In this document: positions 1 through 11,272 of the stretch, one piece after another | Position numbering within the stretch: the first letter of the stretch is position 1 | Layout of the letters: every line of letters begins with the position of its first letter | Source: Lentinula raphanica | Lineage: Eukaryota; Basidiomycota; Agaricomycetes; Agaricales; Omphalotaceae | Length of the DNA: 64,000 nt | Assembly (NCBI GenBank): GCA_027919835.1 | Contig: JANVFP010000009.1 | Location: 1,054,001 to 1,118,000 of the forward strand | Reading direction: 5' to 3' | Made by a program: the position numbers and the translations under genes | Notes under the pieces: generated by a model | What the model saw: the letters and a program-made list of their open reading frames with translations, nothing else | The model's database searches: none | Told to the model about the DNA's origin: nothing

Positions 1-1305
1 TTGAAAATCGTTCTTAAATCGAAGCTGGAAATCCTCCACAAAGTGCCCTGTTACACAGAAGACTGAGAAGCGACGTCGACTGATCATCGTTTTTCATCGA
101 TAAGATGCAGAGAAATCGATATCGATCAGATAATTGGACGGAGAGTGAGTGAGTGAGTTGGAATGTACCACTGTGAGCTGGATCAGTAGCTGGAAAAATC
201 GTCTTAGAGTTTTTGAAAAATGGAAGAAAGGAAAAACAAGAATTTATCGTGTCCATCGCGTCATAGTGTGATCATGACTCGAACAAGTCGCTGACAAACA
301 CGGATAGAACGAAATTTTTTTTGACACGCTCCTCCGACTCGTTCTTCGACTTCAAGCCATCGTGTGGTCATCGTACAAGGATATATGCTTTCTCAATACC
401 TCTCTGACTCAACCATATCCCGGACCTACAGGATCTCTGGACTCCTTCGCCTCAAAATTCTCGCTTTGACCGGTCGGACCTTTCGGAAAACGCCAGAAGA
501 AAGAGCCAGCTGTATGCTTTCTTGCTCCATAGGATGACTACTACGATTGAAGGTTGAATGAATCTTTCTTTGACATTGGCTGGAACTTGATACCGAGAGA
601 TGCGCAAGGGGATGGATTGAAAAGAATACGAGGTATGTGGCAAAAAATTTAGATGCTTGCCCAGAGAGACTCATACGCCTTGGTCATAGTATAGTTCGCA
701 GATGGATCTCAAAAGACTCTTGTCAATTGTGTCTCGATACCGTTGTCCTTCTCGTCGCGCAGATTTTTTTCTGGAGAGCTTCCTTCTGCAAAACTATATC
801 GTGCCACAGGGACCAAACTCTGCTTCTCGCTAGTGTTCTTGCTCGGCGTTGGAGACTTGGAATACGTTATAGGACAGTTTTACGAGTGTGCAGTCAAACG
901 AGAGCTCTCTCGTCGTGCTTTCCCCGCGGAGAGATTCGTTCTGCATGACCAGGCACCGGAAAAATCTCCAAGCGCGTGGCCTTTTTTTAGTGGCGTTTCG
1001 ATCGGAGTGCTTTTGCTGTTTTCGTAAAATGAGGTAAGCGGCAGAAAGTCCAAATAGTAAATTGTAAAAATAATTAATTAATTGACAGAAAAGGAAATAA
1101 CGGGATATTCCTCCCCTCGGATTGGTTAACGATTCAACTCCTCTGTCACGATGTCACAGTGGCATCAAACACCCAAAGTGGCCCGGAAGGGTTGATTTCA
1201 GATCTCAAGATCTACAGTTGGGATGATACATAAAATACAGTTCATCGCTTCTTCCTTGCTTGGTTTACTTTACGACCTTTCGGTACATTTCCCCTAACAA
1301 TCCCA
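1..1305. other. Upstream region without a recognised gene
   Basis: No reading frame here shows a recognisable domain; the small frames on both strands look accidental. The right part is presumably the promoter and leader of the FYVE gene. An A/T-rich patch with repeated attaa lies near 1070-1085, and a pyrimidine-rich stretch with tacataaaatac near 1227 precedes the ATG at 1306, as is common for basidiomycete promoters. The left part could be the flank of a gene outside the window. Confidence 0.4.
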
Positions 1306-2652
1306 ATGTCCTCTGCTCCTTCATCTACTCTTTCTACCTCACCATCGCTCTCGACGACCAGTCTAGCTGAGAGCGTCTCGAGCATAACGACAGCGTCCAC
1401 TTCATGTACCGACTCCTCTTCATCATCATCGTCTACGGACTCTGCAACCTCTAGCGGTCATTCCATCCGCCCAAATGAACATCTTGCAATACTCATGCCT
1501 CGTTCTCTCTGGAAACGAGATTCGTTGTCCAACTCTTGTGATACATTTTCTTGTCCAACCGTCTTCTCCTCATTTCCCACCTTCTCGACCACATTCGCGT
1601 TTCCCACTCTTGAACGAAGGCACCATTGTCGCAAATGCGGAGGTGTGTTTTGCAGCAAATGTACCTCACGCACTACCCCATTACTCGACGCGCGTAATTT
1701 GCCGTTCCTCAACCCACCGAGGAATACCAGTATCTACGACTTTGTCTCCGAGGGAGGCATCGTCGACTCACACGCTCGAGTCTGCGACGACTGCTGGGAC
1801 CAGCTACATGGCACACCCAGCTTGCCACAAACACCAGAGTTGAAGCTCAGCATGCTGCCTATGCCGCAGACGCTTCGTCGCTCCTCTGTCGTGTCCTCAG
1901 GCGATAGCTCGCCTGCTTCGAGTACGTCTCCTCGTACTCCCCCAGATACGCCACTTCTTGTAGACGCCACCCTCTCATCCGCCACCTCCATCGTCCGCAG
2001 ATCCAGTGTCGCCTCTCGAGCGTCCATTCCGGATCTTCGTCGTCGGGCCACAACTTTCGCGGCTCAGGCCGCACTTCCCAAGTCATCCGAGACAGGTCGA
2101 TCTCACAGTACAACTTCTAGAGCTGACTCGAATCCCCTTCCTCTCGGTGAACTCGCTACTTACCCACTCTGTCGCTCGTCTTTGCTCTGCAAAGCATCTG
2201 GTGGTGGAAGATGGGTCCCTAGACCGCTCGAGGCTAAAGAGGATACTCGTATAATCGATACCTCTTCTGCAGACCTTCTCCTCTCAACCTCACCGACTTC
2301 CTCCCTCTTCTCCTTCGACTCGGCCTCTTCCTCCCGTAAATCCTCTCCTTACCGATCTCGGGCTCGGGCTTTGAGATCCAACCAGGCTCCGACGCTCGGC
2401 ATTGGCAAAGCCCTCTGGGAAGTCGAGTGGGAGAGAGAGATCAGAAGGGAGAGGAGAAGAAGAGAGAACCCTGTCGTCCGAGACGGTGAGTTTTGTTATC
2501 GGGTTTATGGTGGTGTGGGGGGATCAAAGTCGGACGACGATGATGCGTTCGACGTGTATGATTTAGAGAAAGGGTTGCGAACCGCGACGGCAAACGGGGA
2601 CGAGCGGACGACGGCGACACTTGGAAGGAGTTTTTCGTTGTCGACCTTTTAG
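1306..2652 (+). CDS. FYVE-type zinc-finger protein
   Basis: Intronless 448-residue protein. FYVE fingers bind two zinc ions and usually phosphatidylinositol 3-phosphate on endosomal membranes, so a role in endosomal or vacuolar traffic is likely but inferred. The ligand cysteines are visible: CDTFSC (C78, C83), the basic signature RRHHCRKCGG with the next pair around residues 107-118, and VCDDC (C160, C163). The classic N-terminal WxxD is not obvious (LWKRD at 68-72 is the nearest). The segment between the first cysteine pair and RRHHC looks longer than I expect for related fungal proteins. The first 60 residues are almost pure Ser/Thr, and residues 190-360 are Ser-rich and probably disordered. 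A basic and then acidic C-terminus follows. Domain call firm; cellular role open. Confidence 0.82.
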   Translation: MSSAPSSTLSTSPSLSTTSLAESVSSITTASTSCTDSSSSSSSTDSATSSGHSIRPNEHLAILMPRSLWKRDSLSNSCDTFSCPTVFSSFPTFSTTFAFPTLERRHHCRKCGGVFCSKCTSRTTPLLDARNLPFLNPPRNTSIYDFVSEGGIVDSHARVCDDCWDQLHGTPSLPQTPELKLSMLPMPQTLRRSSVVSSGDSSPASSTSPRTPPDTPLLVDATLSSATSIVRRSSVASRASIPDLRRRATTFAAQAALPKSSETGRSHSTTSRADSNPLPLGELATYPLCRSSLLCKASGGGRWVPRPLEAKEDTRIIDTSSADLLLSTSPTSSLFSFDSASSSRKSSPYRSRARALRSNQAPTLGIGKALWEVEWEREIRRERRRRENPVVRDGEFCYRVYGGVGGSKSDDDDAFDVYDLEKGLRTATANGDERTTATLGRSFSLSTF

Positions 2653-3600
2653 GTTTGCTTTTTGCATCCTTTGTTTTCCCCCTTCCGCATCGTTCCCCAA
2701 ACCATCCACCAGTTTTGACCATATCGTTATTTCGCTGTGTCTATGTTTATGTTTCTTCTATTCATTTGTATCATCACCGACTCTCACATACATACTCATT
2801 TACCATGCATCTTATAATACCCCCTCAACATTCTGTTCATTGTTTATACTTGACTTATGTACTAATGTACTTTTACTCTGACTTCTCCCTTTTGCGTTAC
2901 CTCTTTCCTCCTCCTCGTATCCTTTGCTACTATCCATCACCACCTAGAGTCGTGTTTGTCCTCTTCCTGGGCTCGCTGTTGTTTTTTTGTTGCTTCCTGT
3001 TTTGTTGACCTCTTGTTCTCTGGTCGCTCGAGCGCGGTTCTTGTCTTAGATTCTTGAACATACATAATTCTTGTTTGCCTGTCGCTCGTTTTTTGTTTCA
3101 CTTGCTTGTTTTCTTTTGTGTTAATCCTTGTCGTGTCGGTCGCCTCGTCTTCAACCTGATGGGTTCGTCGTTACTCTCTCTCGCTCCTTATCTCTCTCTA
3201 CCCCTTTGTGTGTGCTGTAGGTTGTCGTTGGTTTACATAGTGTTACCCTTGCGTGCAAATCAGTTGTACTCTCTCTGTTCCCTCTATTTCCTCTCTACCT
3301 AGCTACCCGTCTTGTCTCCCCATCGAATTCTTGTTGTCGAAGGACTCTCTTCTGTCATCATTGTCGTCGTCGTCGTCCGCCTCGTTTATCTTTCCAGGTT
3401 CTTGTTTACTTACTTGCCCACTTGATCTTTGAGTATCAAGTAGTAGTAGTACGCATTACTGTCTAGTTCTGCATAGTAGTTTGTTTATATGCTTTATTAT
3501 AATTATGATAATCGATTTGTCTCTTGCGATTTATTGCTTTGGCTGAGTTTGAATGAACGTTTGAAGAGGAGAATTGAAGATAATGGTCATTGGCGACCTA
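2653..3600. other. Pyrimidine-rich 3' flank of the FYVE gene
   Basis: Strongly T/C-biased on the plus strand, with many tctct and ttgtt runs and a small gtcgtcgtcgtc tract near 3365. Long pyrimidine-rich 3' flanks are common in these fungi. Short open frames here (for example 2655-3008 and 3054-3302) are hydrophobic artefacts of the T bias. No recognisable gene or terminator was seen. Confidence 0.4.
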
Positions 3601-6600
3601 GCGGCGGAAGCCTGAAGGAGTAGTCCCGTACGAGTGCGATTCAGAGTTTGAAGAAAGGGAGAACCTTAGGTCGAGCTTCGACAAGCGCCTATACAGGCTT
3701 GGACCCAGTACTTGGACATATTTCTCCTTGGAGCAAAGGATGCAGTTTTCCCTAGTTTTCCTCCTAGAACAACTTGGAACAACTATGGAACCTGGAATTT
3801 CATCGATTGCAGGCTCGTAGACGCTGAAGCGGGACAAACAAGCAACGAACGGATACGAAGGTACTATTGGAGTTATAGTCATTGTAGCTGTACGGAGAAC
3901 GCCTTGAACCCTCCTGACCCTGTTTTCCCAAGATTCCAAAGTTCAGAGAACGAACTTGTCATCTCTCTTGTCAGTGGCTACTAATAAGCGCCTGACGAAG
4001 CCAGATGGGGACAGCATTTGTAGGTACGTAGGGACAGTTTGAACTTTGAAAGACTCAGGAGGTCTCAGGTCTATCGATGAGCCTCGATGAGCGCGCTAGC
4101 AGAAAACCCTCAAAACTAATCAGATGGATCATGGGCTGTGATCTCAATTCTTGATTCAACCCTCTGATCTCCTCTCTCTCAAACACCTGGCGAAACACCA
4201 TCGATGGCCCAGGACCCTAACTTCATCGGCGGATGCGCGATTTGTGCTTTTTTTTGTTGTTTCGTCGGGTACTTCCAGGCTGACAATGGACGATGCTGTG
4301 GCCTGTGGGGTTTCACTGAGCCTTGTTAAGCCCGGGGTCGGGGAAGTTGGTACAGGCCTCGTCTCTTCGCGTTGTTTGAAGGGAAACGAATTCCAAGAGT
4401 GTCGTAGGATTGGTCCTTCAACTTTCAAGACTGAGGGCAAGACTGCCAGTTCATTTAGTGCGTCGGAACATCGATAAACAGCAGCCAGACTAGAGTGCAA
4501 GATAACTTACGACTCCGAGCCTCATGCCTTCAGATGCCTCCTCATGCTGGAGCTTGATATGATGAAACCGGATATAGATGCGTTGACCATATGGTGTCGT
4601 CGAAAGAAAATCTTCAACTCAGAATGACCGTTGGACTTCAAGGGAACGCGAGTGTCCGATACATCAGTATACATTTGTAGGCGTGTTGTAAGTCTTTGCG
4701 GTAGAAACTAAAGTTGAGGACTGTACTCATGAGTACGGTGATTTCTTGAAGAGAACTCGTTGGACGAAGAACCGTAGAGAGTTCGAGAAGCAAACCCACT
4801 GAACTCCGTTTAGTTAGGAGAAGTTAGGAGGTGACATTCACCGTCGGGATTGAACTGGATTAAAAACTGATTGAAACGCCTTCGCGTATGTCTACTGTAC
4901 CCATGAACGCCGTCATGTCTTCGGTTTACCGACACTGAAAGGTTCTGTCAGGTTTGCGAAGACCATTTTATGAAAAGGTTTGAAATACACTTACCGCGCG
5001 TACCTCGAGTGCTGGCAATTGCAACTTGCAAGTATCGTTATGTACTAGAATTATCAAAAATTACCTCGAGCTGCTTCATCGAGAAGCTGTAGAGCCGTTC
5101 GTGTGCCACCAATAGGGAGCATCCAATGGAATTGAACACTTGGTATTGCATGGAATTCACTTGACACGAAAAATTTCTTCAATTCCGTTGCGATGCGACA
5201 CGGACCGAGTACCATACGGCGTAATGGGATGTTAAGTACTTAGCAGAGCGAGCGACCCTGCCAATATGTACGGTGAACGGAGCGGTTTATGAACACCGTA
5301 GGAGACCGCAGAGAGCCCGTAGAGTTGTCAGTTGCCGTCGACGTCAAAGTCAGACTGCGTATGCCAGCAGATGCCACTGGCCAGCTCCGGAGGGGTAGGT
5401 GAGAATGGGAAGCCAGCAGAAACCAGCGCGAAGGTCGTCCAAGGCAGACGACTGGGAACGCTCCGTCCTAAACCTGTCCAGAAGGATACTGCGAAGAAGA
5501 GTCTGAGAAGGAAACGCCCTGCAGGCTGCGAGGTACGATCGTCCTTCGCAAGCCAGGTGAGCAACGGTCAGTAATGAGTTTACTGAGAATTCTATGTAAG
5601 TATGGCAAATATTTCAACCACTGAATCCCAGCCTCGTTCACGCACGGCAAGAATCTGGCAAGAATGCTTGAGAATCATTCATGATTGACGCTAGGATTCT
5701 CAAATTCATGAGTTGTATAGATTCGGGTTCGAAGAAGAGTTTTTGCATATGATATCAATCATATGTATGTTTTCCCGGAACGCAGAATGCAGAAAACTAT
5801 ACGTGGGCCTACGTGTTGCGAATATGTACAACTTTATACAGCTCCGATGAAAGCGCTGTAGAGACGGGCGTCATTAAAATGGCAGACTCTGAGGCAGAAA
5901 GTTAGAAGATTGCACCAGGGAATGAAGTAGGAGATTCTAAATGACATTAGTACATAGTTCAATAGCAACATCGACTTCCAGAACCTAACATCGTGTGCCC
6001 ATGGGCCAAGTCCCGGAAGGCCCTAGATGTCGAGTTACTCATCCGTCCAATCGTGGGTCGCAACGAGTGCGCGAAAGCGTAAAAGACATGAAGGTTTGTT
6101 TAACAGCTGGGATTAATAGCCACGAGCTGCCACGCGTTTTGACGGTAAAACTTGCTTTGGCCGCTGGGAAGTTTTGAACCGTAAAGCTTCCGCGTAATAC
6201 AGCTTTGACCGAGTATTTCTCAGGCTGCCAACTCTCTCTGCAATTCTTCACTCGCACGAGCACAATGATGTTTCCCCATTCGCGTTTGGAATTACCACTC
6301 GCTCAAATTCAGGATTTTTGCAACTCTTTCATGCTATGAACATTTCTGGATACGAAATCGGAACATTCATACAACTTGTTCTCAATCTTTTCAGAATCAC
6401 TGAATATATGCGCGAAACTCTTACTCCCTTCAAGACAATACATTGTTCAGAGGTTGAGATCAAATCAGAAGCCAATTTTTGACCCCTTAGCCAATTCCGA
6501 CAACCCAGCATCAATGATATGCCCGGTGTTTCTCCGTTTGTCGACCTCGGGAGGCCAGCTTCACTCGAACAACTTTGTGCTTGTGATAGTGAACTTGTGA

Positions 6601-8972
6601 GTAGCAAGAACAATGTACTTATCCGCCTCGAGGCAGCTAAGTCCTCTTCACCCTTAGATTTGCTGTTACGCTCACACCAGACTACGTTAATCGACCTTGG
6701 GAAGTCTGAGGGCGACACGCTCATTCCTAGCACTGCTCTTCGTTTAGATTAGGGGATGGTCGCAAAGGAAGGGGAGCCTCGAGGCTTGCTTTGTCCCCCC
6801 TCATTTCTGTCTACGTACATCTTTGAGTTGGTTCCCTCATGCAAGATTACAGTCATTTTGAATCAGTCTACCGCTATCGTTCAATGTATCAAAGATTGTA
6901 CGAACTTAGCGCTGGCTGCAAATATTGCCTTTGTACTTACAGCGAAATGAACATCTCCATGCCTCGAGGCAGATAGTATTGGACAAGGACGTTAGTTCAA
7001 AATTAGCTTTGAGTCTCCTTGAGCCATCCTGCACCTCGGTCCTTATACGTTTTATAACTATCCTAGGTAGGCTATTCTTGCTTACTGCACCCCTCGAGTC
7101 TATACACAATCCTCCGTCTGACCAGCTACGTGAGGAATAGCTGCCTTATGAGCTCACCAGAAACCCGATGTACAATTCGGAACGAAAAGGTCTTCTTGAT
7201 TGACATGATGAACATGTTGGCCAAGAGGATTGAAGCTGTAATAGAGCGCTCGACACTTTGAAGAGTATGTAAGTCACTTCAATATCACACAAGAATAGCC
7301 ACGGAGGAGTGTGCTTCGGGTTGTATTATTGTCATCTTCTATCGGGAACACTTCAAGATGAGCTCTATTGAGGAGAAGATATCATATCAAGACCCTTACG
7401 ATGGGAATGTTGAGGTCAAGTTCGATGTCGAACGGTAAGAATTCTAGAGGTAGCAAGCAGTACATAACACCTCATAACACCAATGTCGTTGCGGGACGTC
7501 CCACACTAGTGAGAGTTAGGGAGCCCAAGTTTGCAGGGATAGTCCTGTATCCTTCCCGCTGAGCCATACGCCCCCCTCCGAGGAGATGGATACCGTTTGA
7601 ACTGTTTCCCAGTGTTACTCCGACCTCATTTGGCAGTTGCGCTAATGTGCCTGCAACTGCTGGCAGATACGCGTCGTAATTTAAAGACGGCGGGAGGAAT
7701 CAGGATGAATTGCGGGAGATTGCGGAACGATAGAGTAACGAGTTGTTTGCCAGATTGCTTGAGAGGAAGGGAGATTCTAGAACGACCCAAGTGGTTGCAG
7801 TGATGCCGAAAGGGTTTTGTTCAGGTGTGACAAGTTATCTCCTAGACTTAGCAGATTCACACAATAGAGAGGAAGAAAGATCCCTTAGAGTTGCTGTTTC
7901 TTTCGAGGAAACTCCATTGATGTGTATAGCCACTGTGAAAGAATTCACCTCACAGTCAGTCGTGCACCCAATGGATGGAGTCCGGAATATGGGGATGCCG
8001 GATTCGACGTAGGCAGGAGTATCATGAATGATACAAGATGCTTTTTTCGCAGATGACCATCCTGACGCGCGGAAGGGTGTAATTGGAGTAGGAATTGAGC
8101 ATGTCTGAGCGTTCAGTTATAGAGCCCGACAGCGAACGAGGTATGGAATTTAACCGATGGGTTCCCGGTTGCTGGAGAAGGAAAGAGACTGCAAGGAACA
8201 TCCAGCGTGATTTAGAACGAAAGAGAGGTATAAGAGAGTACCAAGAATAAACCGGGATTAAACCCTCCATTTACTAAATCAAAATGACTGTATGAGAGAA
8301 GGACTTCCCGAGAGACCCTCAATTTTCCTTTTGCTGGCGAGGCCCAGACAGAGGACTCGGATATTTAAAGAATGGAATAACTTAAGTGGACGGAGAAACT
8401 GGAAGTAGCACAAACCATAAACGTACCGAGCGATGTGGCTCCCCTAGACTCGACTTACCACTATGAGAACTTGAAAGTACACGAGATATGATGTCCCACT
8501 GTCGAAAGACGGATTTTGGGATGTGTGTTGGCACAATCATGGAAGACCAGTGGCGATAAGTATCCATCTATCAGTAGCATAGATCCGTCCGAGCGTTGAG
8601 TCCCGCGAGGATTCGAATACCGTACTTGACGGTAAAGAAACGAATACCCAGTTTTGTCATGGAGCCACAGTTGGCGCCACGTCCAGGCTTCAGTTAATTT
8701 TGAGTAACTCCTCAGGTTCTTATCTATGCTCCAAAGCGGCAATGCTAGTAGCCTAGGCTCCAGAGCATATGGTCCTGTAGCGTATAGGAATATGAAAGCT
8801 TGTTTAGAGTATGAGAGCTCGTTATTCGACTGGAACGTCGAACGATGAACGGAGAGTGGAGAATGGAAGGTGGAAGCCGGAACCGGCTCCGGTTCGCGCC
8901 GCTAATACCAGTCGCAAACAGCTACAAACATCGCGTTCACTCTTTTTTGGCCGCTAGTCGAAGCTCGCAGAC
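3601..8972. other. Gene-free stretch, about 5.4 kb
   Basis: No frame longer than 134 codons and no recognisable domain on either strand; stops are dense in all six frames. Short motifs recur (for example several cctcgag sites between 4990 and 7100), but I found no long terminal repeats, inverted termini or transposase/reverse-transcriptase motifs. It may be old decayed mobile DNA, a long non-coding transcript region or a centromere-like spacer; the sequence does not decide. The right 150 bp is presumably the mL38 promoter. Confidence 0.35.
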
Positions 8973-10838
8973 ATGTTCGTGTTACCCCTGCGACGAACAT
9001 GCCATGCTACTCGTCTCACTGCTGCAACTGCGGCTGCCCGCAGGTCTGTATCAGCAACTGCACCAACGTTAGCTGAAACCGTAGAAGAAACCGTTCCAAA
9101 AAACGCAGCACCTGCTTCGGTTCTCAATAAAGCCCAGGCTACGAAGAGTTCTTCTGGCGTTTCTCCTCTGCATGCTAAGCCAAGACCACTAGCTTCTGCT
9201 TCTCGTAAACGAGGTCGTATATCCTCTCCTCCAAAACCAATCGACCCATCCATAACTCCGAACACGAAACGGCGACCACGGATATCCCTAGACCAACCCA
9301 GAAAATGGAACAGGCCAATTCCAGCCGGAGTCATACCTGCATACGACGAGGCTTTGAAGATTATCATGCGTGACTCGGAGGAGCTGACTAGGGAGGCGAA
9401 GAAAGTAGGGAGAGAAATCCAGGCTTTGGAGACCGTAGCAGAGGACCTGGAAGCCAAAGGGGATATTGAAAAACTTCAAAGCACTTTAGACGAAATGGAA
9501 CACCTCCGGGAAAGACATCACATCCTCTCCGTCCAATCCCAAATCAATGTTCCTTCTGTTCGTTGGACAGTAGACAATGCCCAACTAGACCCTTCGAATC
9601 CTGCTCATCTTCATCTTGGCGAACAACGCTGGAGAGGCGAAGGCGATCTTGACCTTCTCATGGAGCGTATATACCAGATGAAAGTCATCCCGGACTTGCT
9701 TCCTGCTATCCATCCTTCGTTGGATCTCCATGTCACCGTTCCGTATCCATTGGATAAACAGTTCAAGAGGAGCATGAAGAGCGGTGGGAAGAGCATAATC
9801 CGTGTCGAGCCTGGTGACTTTTTGTCTCCAACTCAGACTGCCCGTGTACCCGGACTTTGGGCTCATGCATGGCATTCCGATGTCAGGTTATATACCATGG
9901 TCATGATTGACCCAGACGTTCCTGATGAGCAAACACGATCGTTCACGACGTATCTGCATTGGATGAAGTAAGGATTATCGCTAAATCGCTATATATTGCT
10001 AAAGCAACTTGTCTTCAGACCTAACATTCCTATCTCCGCCATTTCCAGTCGCGCGGCTTTACCACCTGCGCTCCTCAATAGTCATACAACCTATGTCCCT
10101 CCACACCCACAAAAAGGAACACCATATCATCGATACACCATCTTTCTTCTCCCTCAACCGGCCAAATCTACATATTCCCGAAACACCGAAGCGAAGTTTT
10201 TCAAAGACCTAGCGAAACATAACGCGGAGTGTGAAAAATCCAGTGGGCGTATCAGAGAGCTATTGATCAAGAAGGCCGAGACCAAGGGCGAAGTCAATAC
10301 GGAGAGACTTTCCACGGCCGAATCTGAAGAGTTGAAAACCCTTCTAAAACAATTCACCACTACCCATGCCGAGCTCCCTGTATCATCGCCGTTATCATGG
10401 TCTCTTCCCTTACTCAAAGACCACACCACCTCTCAATGGCTCGATATCCCTGTTGTGCCAGATTCGGAACGCCGTGGATTCAACTTGCGTAAATTCGTCA
10501 GAGAGTGGGGGTTATCTGGGTCCGGCGATACGACTCTCAAAGACGTCGGTCGTGGTGGTTCTTCTGAAAATTCCTCCATCGGTGGTGGTGGGACCTCTGG
10601 ACAGTCTCTGACAGCGTTGAGGGCGCAAGTGAATGGTGGAAAGGGACTAGATGTGGAGAACAATCGTGCGATTGTTGCAGGCGGTGGAGTTCATATGTTC
10701 AGGGAAGTATGGGATGAGACGGTCAGTGGCGTGTTTGAGGCTTCAGTTGCAAAGGGTGGTGAGGTGGAGGAGAAGTATGCGTTGCCGAAGAAGGTGGATA
10801 GGTATGAGGGTTTGAAGGGGGTAAGGAAGTATATCTGA
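8973..10838 (+). CDS. MRPL35: Mitochondrial large-ribosomal-subunit protein mL38 (PEBP fold)
   Basis: Two exons, 8973-9967 and 10019-10838, joined across a 51-bp intron (gtaagg...cttcag), giving 604 residues. The N-terminus MFVLPLRRTCHATRL is basic, with no acidic residue for about 30 positions, as expected for a mitochondrial presequence. A helical charged segment (about residues 115-180) precedes a phosphatidylethanolamine-binding-protein-like domain whose landmarks are visible: YTMVMIDPDVPDEQ, then the HWMK...ISS segment across the splice, and PPHPQKGTPYHRYTIFLL in exon 2. This layout fits mL38 (yeast Mrpl35), a structural protein of the mitochondrial 54S subunit. A Gly-rich insert lies near residues 510-535. 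An alternative is another PEBP protein, but the presequence and coiled head favour mL38. Confidence 0.82.
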
Positions 10839-11272
10839 GGTTATCTGAACTCACGCCTAACCTACATTTCTATCTAAATACGATTAATTTGAGGACGCGC
10901 ATGATGATACAGGTGCTGATTTCAAGAGTCACGGTTGGAATGATAGAATGGCCAGCTATTCCAAGTGCGTATCCTGTATTTGTCGGCCGTTAGAGGGCCA
11001 TTTGGTTCCCTGACCCCTAGCTGCAACTGTTTTGATGGTGGGCATAATCGAACACCCCAGCCATTACGAACATGTTCCATTATCGGATTCTCATGAAAGA
11101 ATCATATGCTCACCGCATTCTCGTTCGATAGCCTACCTTCAAATAGCAGGAACAACTTGGCTGGCAAAGATGTACTAGTAGGCTCATGTGATGTGAACGC
11201 GCTTTGCCCTCAAACCAAGTCAAAGGCCAATTCCACCTTCTTGGTGTTTATTGTCCTCCACCACCAGCTAAC
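10839..11272. other. Intergenic, mL38 to FunK1
   Basis: About 430 bp with only short frames. It holds the 3' flank of mL38 and presumably the former promoter of the kinase locus. Nothing else was seen. Confidence 0.35.

Noticed and set aside
2655..3302. Hydrophobic frames downstream of the FYVE gene as membrane peptides
   Set aside because: They result from T/C bias of the strand; overlapping frames are equally open and none has a domain.
6329..6733. Minus-strand frame of 134 codons in the gene desert
   Set aside because: No recognisable domain, no supporting exon on either side and no promoter-like context.
8570..8650. tRNA-like ggattcgaat segment
   Set aside because: No acceptor stem, D-arm or anticodon arm can be folded around it.
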